A stretch of DNA of 54,078 nucleotides from positions 1-54,078 of the forward strand of contig CALAPY010000067.1 in NCBI GenBank assembly GCA_937891015.1, written 5' to 3'. Shown here piece after piece: positions 51,692 to 54,078 of the stretch. The translations under genes and the position numbers were made by a program. This DNA is from UBA2108 sp002713215 (GTDB taxonomy: Bacteria > Bacteroidota > Bacteroidia > Flavobacteriales_G > Salibacteraceae). The notes beneath the pieces are model-generated. The model was not told where the DNA came from. It worked only from the letters and a program-made list of their open reading frames with translations, and made no database searches. Each line of letters starts with the position of its first letter. Within the stretch, counting starts at the first letter, position 1.

Positions 51692-52753
51692 ATGGGTTGT
51701 AGAAAACTGTCATATTATCAAGAGACCGAGCCAAAAACAAAACTCGTTTTAGTCAAATCCTCTTTAGAAAATTTTGGTCCCTCGCAAAAAATGGCGCTAG
51801 ACTGCTTTCCCTTCGGTATGAAATTACCCGGAAGATCCGCAAACCCTGGAGAATATCGATATGGCTTCCAAGGACAAGAACAAGACGACGAAGTTAAAGG
51901 AACTGGAAACTCGGTTAACTACAAACACAGAATGTATGACCCGAAAATTGCAAGGTTTTTAGCTATTGATCCAATTTACAAAGATTATCCGTATTACAGC
52001 CCTTATGCGTTCAGTGGTAATAGGGTTATAGATGCAATTGAATTGGAAGGGTTACAACCCGGAGTACTATTTTCCAATCCCAATAAAGCCTTTGAAGATT
52101 TTGCGGTACTTTTTAATGACAATTCCATAAGAGATAACCTCGAATATGGCATAAAGATATATTCTGTTGTTGACAAGAATGGAGTGAAACATTATTCTTA
52201 CACAATTCCTGTTAAGGGAAGTGGAAGTGGAAGTGGTGTTAATATAGGATCAATAAATTTACCTTCTGGAACCAATTTAGAAGCATGGGGACATACACAT
52301 GCTGCATCTACTGTAAACGCTAAAAGTTTTGGAAATACTGTGTATGATGATGAATTATTCTCAGGGAAAGAATACAGCCCTCCTATGAAGGCTACTGCTT
52401 CGACTCCGGCTGCACCTGCTGTAATGCCAGTTGGTGATAGAGGTGTTTCATGGAGTTTAGGTGTCGATGGATATGTTGTTACTCCAGGAGCTAAGCTGTT
52501 AAAATATAGTTTCACAGGGAACAAACTTGTAAGTCCAATACCCTCAACGAAAACTATTCCTAAAGACACAGGACCAGGGACGGGAGTTAAAGGTACTGCA
52601 GCGAAAAGCACTTCAACATATGAGATTAAATCTGGTGACACATTGTGGTCGATAGCGAAAAGGTATCAAACATCTGTAAAGGCAATAAAAGCCGAAAATA
52701 AGTTGTCTTCCAATGATATTTATGCTGGAGATACTTTAAAGATTACTAATTAA
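51692..52753 (+). CDS. Orphan Rhs tip: RHS core, DUF4329-like domain and LysM
   Basis: The 353-residue protein opens with MGCRKLSYYQETEP, a start often seen on short orphan Rhs proteins, then has the end of the RHS core (about 39-120: PFGMKLPGRS, YGFQGQEQDDE, DPKIARFLAIDPI, NRVIDAIELEG). A DUF4329-like domain follows (about 125-270: NKAFEDFAVLFNDNSI, LEAWGHTHA, DGYVVTPGAKLLKY), and it ends with a LysM domain (about 307-352: YEIKSGDTLWSIAKRYQTS, NDIYAGDTLKI). DUF4329 is a toxin-type domain; LysM usually binds peptidoglycan. It has no signal peptide and starts behind a candidate operator, so it may be expressed, or serve as a spare tip for the main Rhs gene. Confidence 0.85.
   Translation: MGCRKLSYYQETEPKTKLVLVKSSLENFGPSQKMALDCFPFGMKLPGRSANPGEYRYGFQGQEQDDEVKGTGNSVNYKHRMYDPKIARFLAIDPIYKDYPYYSPYAFSGNRVIDAIELEGLQPGVLFSNPNKAFEDFAVLFNDNSIRDNLEYGIKIYSVVDKNGVKHYSYTIPVKGSGSGSGVNIGSINLPSGTNLEAWGHTHAASTVNAKSFGNTVYDDELFSGKEYSPPMKATASTPAAPAVMPVGDRGVSWSLGVDGYVVTPGAKLLKYSFTGNKLVSPIPSTKTIPKDTGPGTGVKGTAAKSTSTYEIKSGDTLWSIAKRYQTSVKAIKAENKLSSNDIYAGDTLKITN
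51808..51912 (+). repeat. Rhs core direct repeat, copy B
   Basis: These 105 bases differ from 44235-44339 at one position. They lie in the same orientation and same reading frame 7573 bp downstream, so exchange would keep the frame and put the orphan tip on the main Rhs gene. Confidence 0.95.
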
Positions 52754-52763
52754 TACTTAAATT

Positions 52764-53099
52764 ATGAAAGGATTTTTAGGGATTGTATTAATATTTGTTT
52801 TGTTGTGTTGTTTTCTTCAGATATATTCAAATAAGAGATTTTATATAGAGCAAGATGGGATTCCAACGATTGGACTAGTCTCAAATGATTCAATAGCAGA
52901 GAAGATTGCAGAAATAATAACTATCCCTTTGTACGGAAAAGATATTACGAGCAAGATGATTTTTGATGCAGAATTAATAAATGATAGTATTTGGGTTGTT
53001 ACTGGCAAAAGAAAGAATCCGCTATATGCGGGAGGAATCATTGAATTTAAAATAAATAAAAAGAATTGCGAAATTTTAAAAGTTAGCCATTTTAAATAA
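52764..53099 (+). CDS. Probable NTF2-fold immunity protein
   Basis: The 111-residue protein follows the orphan tip by 10 nt. An N-terminal hydrophobic segment (about 4-21, GFLGIVLIFVLLCCFLQIY) precedes a domain with IAEIITIPLYGKDI, then DAELINDSIWVVTGKRKN and LYAGGIIEFKINKKNCEIL. That order (yG..I, W.V.G, GG...I.K) is the mark of NTF2-fold immunity families linked to polymorphic toxins. The membrane anchor suggests protection on the periplasmic side, which fits a LysM-bearing toxin that acts there. Confidence 0.75.
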   Translation: MKGFLGIVLIFVLLCCFLQIYSNKRFYIEQDGIPTIGLVSNDSIAEKIAEIITIPLYGKDITSKMIFDAELINDSIWVVTGKRKNPLYAGGIIEFKINKKNCEILKVSHFK

Positions 53100-53225
53100 G
53101 CGCCAAACCTTGATACCCTGACTAGCTTGCCACGCACAACCTATGAGGAAGGTTTACTAAATTGTTCCTTATCCGCCTTGTTCAAAGTCGGACAAGCAAG
53201 CCCCAACTAGCGTCGATATAATAAA

Positions 53226-53272
53226 ACAGCGACTAGTTCAGATTTGCAATCTGGCCTTCAAATAGAAAAAGA
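53226..53272 (+). repeat. 3' module repeat, copy B
   Basis: Matches 45761-45807 with 4 mismatches in 47, same orientation, 7465 bp apart. It follows the orphan toxin-immunity module as copy A follows the main one. Confidence 0.85.
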
Positions 53273-53468
53273 GTATTTTAAGAATGCCTATGGATTTAAC
53301 GGCTTTCCATCTCTTCGGAATAAAATAATGAATTAGTGGGTTGTGTTCCCCCGATGCAACTTCCTAAAAAATAAACTGAAACTAGCGCCTCTGCTTCGCA
53401 ACCGCAAAAGCTAGTACGCGAACGCGGTAAAGATACGGCGACACGCAGACCGCGCATTTGCAGCGTGT

Positions 53469-53523
53469 AAGTTGGGGAAGTTAGCCCCGACCTGGCAGGG
53501 GCTTGCAATCCGTGCCCCAACTT
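53469..53523. repeat. Nested inverted repeat
   Basis: AAGTTGGGG (53469) pairs perfectly with CCCCAACTT (53515), and inside it AGCCCC (53483) pairs with GGGGCT (53498). The remaining inner sequence contains CTTGCAATC, similar to the core of the 47-bp repeat. Confidence 0.7.
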
Positions 53524-53567
53524 CACCAAATAAGTATATCTTGCTCTCAAATTCAAAAAATACTATT

Positions 53568-54078
53568 ATGACTTACAGAACCATATTCTTAGCCTGTTTA
53601 TTTCTATTTCAACTTACCGTAAAATCTCAGGAGCTAAATTTGGGACACCGACTTCTCGCCGAAACTTTTTCCGGAAAAGGAGTGTTGATTTTCTCAAGCG
53701 ATAACCTCAGCAGGTATGGAAAAGACAATGACAAAAAATTATACCTGGTAAATGAGGAAGGAAAGGTAGAGTTTGAACATAAAATAGAAGGGGATTTAGG
53801 CTTGTATTCATACAACTTTTTCACCACCAGCGAGGGAAAATACCTGGTGCTTCAAGTTTGGGATAAGTCACTCATCATGCTGAAAATAGATGCCGATGGA
53901 GTTGTGCAAACCCAAAAGAGTCCGCGATTAAAATTCTATGCGGGATTGTTGGGAATTGAAGGGGATCATGTTTTTGTATACAAAAAACAAGCTAGAGGAA
54001 AAAAACTGGAAGTGCAGGGCATTTCTTTGGAAACAGGAGAAATAAATGAGGGTACTTTCTTTACTGCTAATCTTACCG
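53568..54078 (+). CDS. Secreted protein of unknown function (cut by window end)
   Basis: The 170 visible residues begin with a signal peptide (MTYRTIFLACLFLFQLTVKSQ) and continue with beta-type strands (GKGVLIFSSDNLSRYG, KYLVLQVWDKSLIMLKIDADG, GDHVFVYKKQARGKKLEVQG). The pattern of short repeated strands suggests a beta-propeller. It lies outside the Rhs modules and looks like ordinary chromosome, although the upstream sequence carries only a weak promoter-like box. The 3' end is beyond the window. Confidence 0.7.
   Translation, partial: MTYRTIFLACLFLFQLTVKSQELNLGHRLLAETFSGKGVLIFSSDNLSRYGKDNDKKLYLVNEEGKVEFEHKIEGDLGLYSYNFFTTSEGKYLVLQVWDKSLIMLKIDADGVVQTQKSPRLKFYAGLLGIEGDHVFVYKKQARGKKLEVQGISLETGEINEGTFFTANLT

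Larger units (their letters stand above)
53100..53567. other. Non-coding region after the orphan module
   Basis: This 468-nt stretch holds the second copy of the 47-bp repeat (53226-53272), a stretch with more G and C than its neighbours (about 53385-53465) and a long inverted repeat (53469-53523). The repeat reads open in one frame (SDLQSGLQIEKEYFKNAYGF) to a stop at about 53336, which may be a decayed gene end, but no start is clear. A weak TATATCTTGC box precedes the next gene. Confidence 0.5.

Noticed and set aside
44235..51912. Insertion sequence explanation for the 105-bp repeat
   Set aside because: The repeat is the coding core of an Rhs protein in the same frame, with no terminal inverted repeats or transposase.
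53296..53556. An 86-codon reading frame on the minus strand
   Set aside because: It runs through the GC-rich inverted repeat region, has no promoter or recognisable motif and overlaps the repeat structure.

Overview
The window looks like a chromosome segment of a Bacteroidota bacterium, probably a marine flavobacterium-like or cytophaga-like lineage. The evidence is the Bacteroidota -7 promoter box (TAnnTTTG, often followed by C) upstream of many genes, some of it so close to the start codon that the mRNA would be nearly leaderless. Further evidence is a gliding-type C-terminal domain (type IX secretion signal) on one surface protein, a START-like small protein typical of the phylum, and Bacteroidota-style Rhs proteins. 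Codon use is AT-leaning throughout.

Region 1 (1-14.5 kb) is ordinary core genome: a tRNA-Met, a PAP2 phosphatase with a family-39 glycosyltransferase, an M16 metalloprotease lipoprotein, a START-like protein, an LptF/LptG-type permease overlapping a glycosyltransferase, a secreted type IX substrate, ClpB, a TSUP permease and a small YvlD-like membrane protein.

Region 2 (14.5-45.6 kb) is a large accessory locus. It has a small unknown gene, a LuxR/NarL-type regulator, an operon of a YwqK-like protein, a membrane-anchored protein, two pseudopilin-like proteins and a GspF-like platform protein (15.8-19.6 kb), then a roughly 25.7 kb chain of tightly spaced or overlapping genes (19.9-45.6 kb). 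The chain encodes secreted beta-helix proteins, an OmpH/Skp-like chaperone, a lipoprotein, a 1820-residue Rhs-associated protein and a 3590-residue Rhs protein with a variable C-terminal tip, ending in a probable immunity gene. A 20-bp palindrome (TCTAmGTG..ACACkTAGA) lies the same distance, about 33 bp, upstream of the -7 box of three transcription units here. A weaker fourth copy stands at nearly the same spacing before the orphan Rhs tip at 51.7 kb. This suggests one regulon, possibly under the neighbouring LuxR protein.

Region 3 (45.8-50.7 kb) is a mobile element: an XRE repressor with a membrane protein on one strand, and an AAA-type ATPase, an intact tyrosine recombinase, a second recombinase lacking key catalytic residues and a LuxR-type HTH protein on the other. 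It sits directly after the immunity gene of the main Rhs.

Region 4 (50.7-54.1 kb) has about 1 kb of repeat-rich non-coding DNA, then an orphan Rhs tip cassette. Its core shares 104 of 105 bases with the main Rhs gene, and it carries a different tip (DUF4329-like plus LysM) and an NTF2-like immunity gene. A 47-bp direct repeat follows both toxin-immunity modules, so each module is bounded by repeats that could allow tip replacement. The last gene is a secreted protein cut by the window end.

The main proposal is a co-regulated surface Rhs system with its own pseudopilin apparatus, chaperone and replaceable toxin tip. The individual families are known; the combination, the shared operator and the role of the pilin operon are inference.
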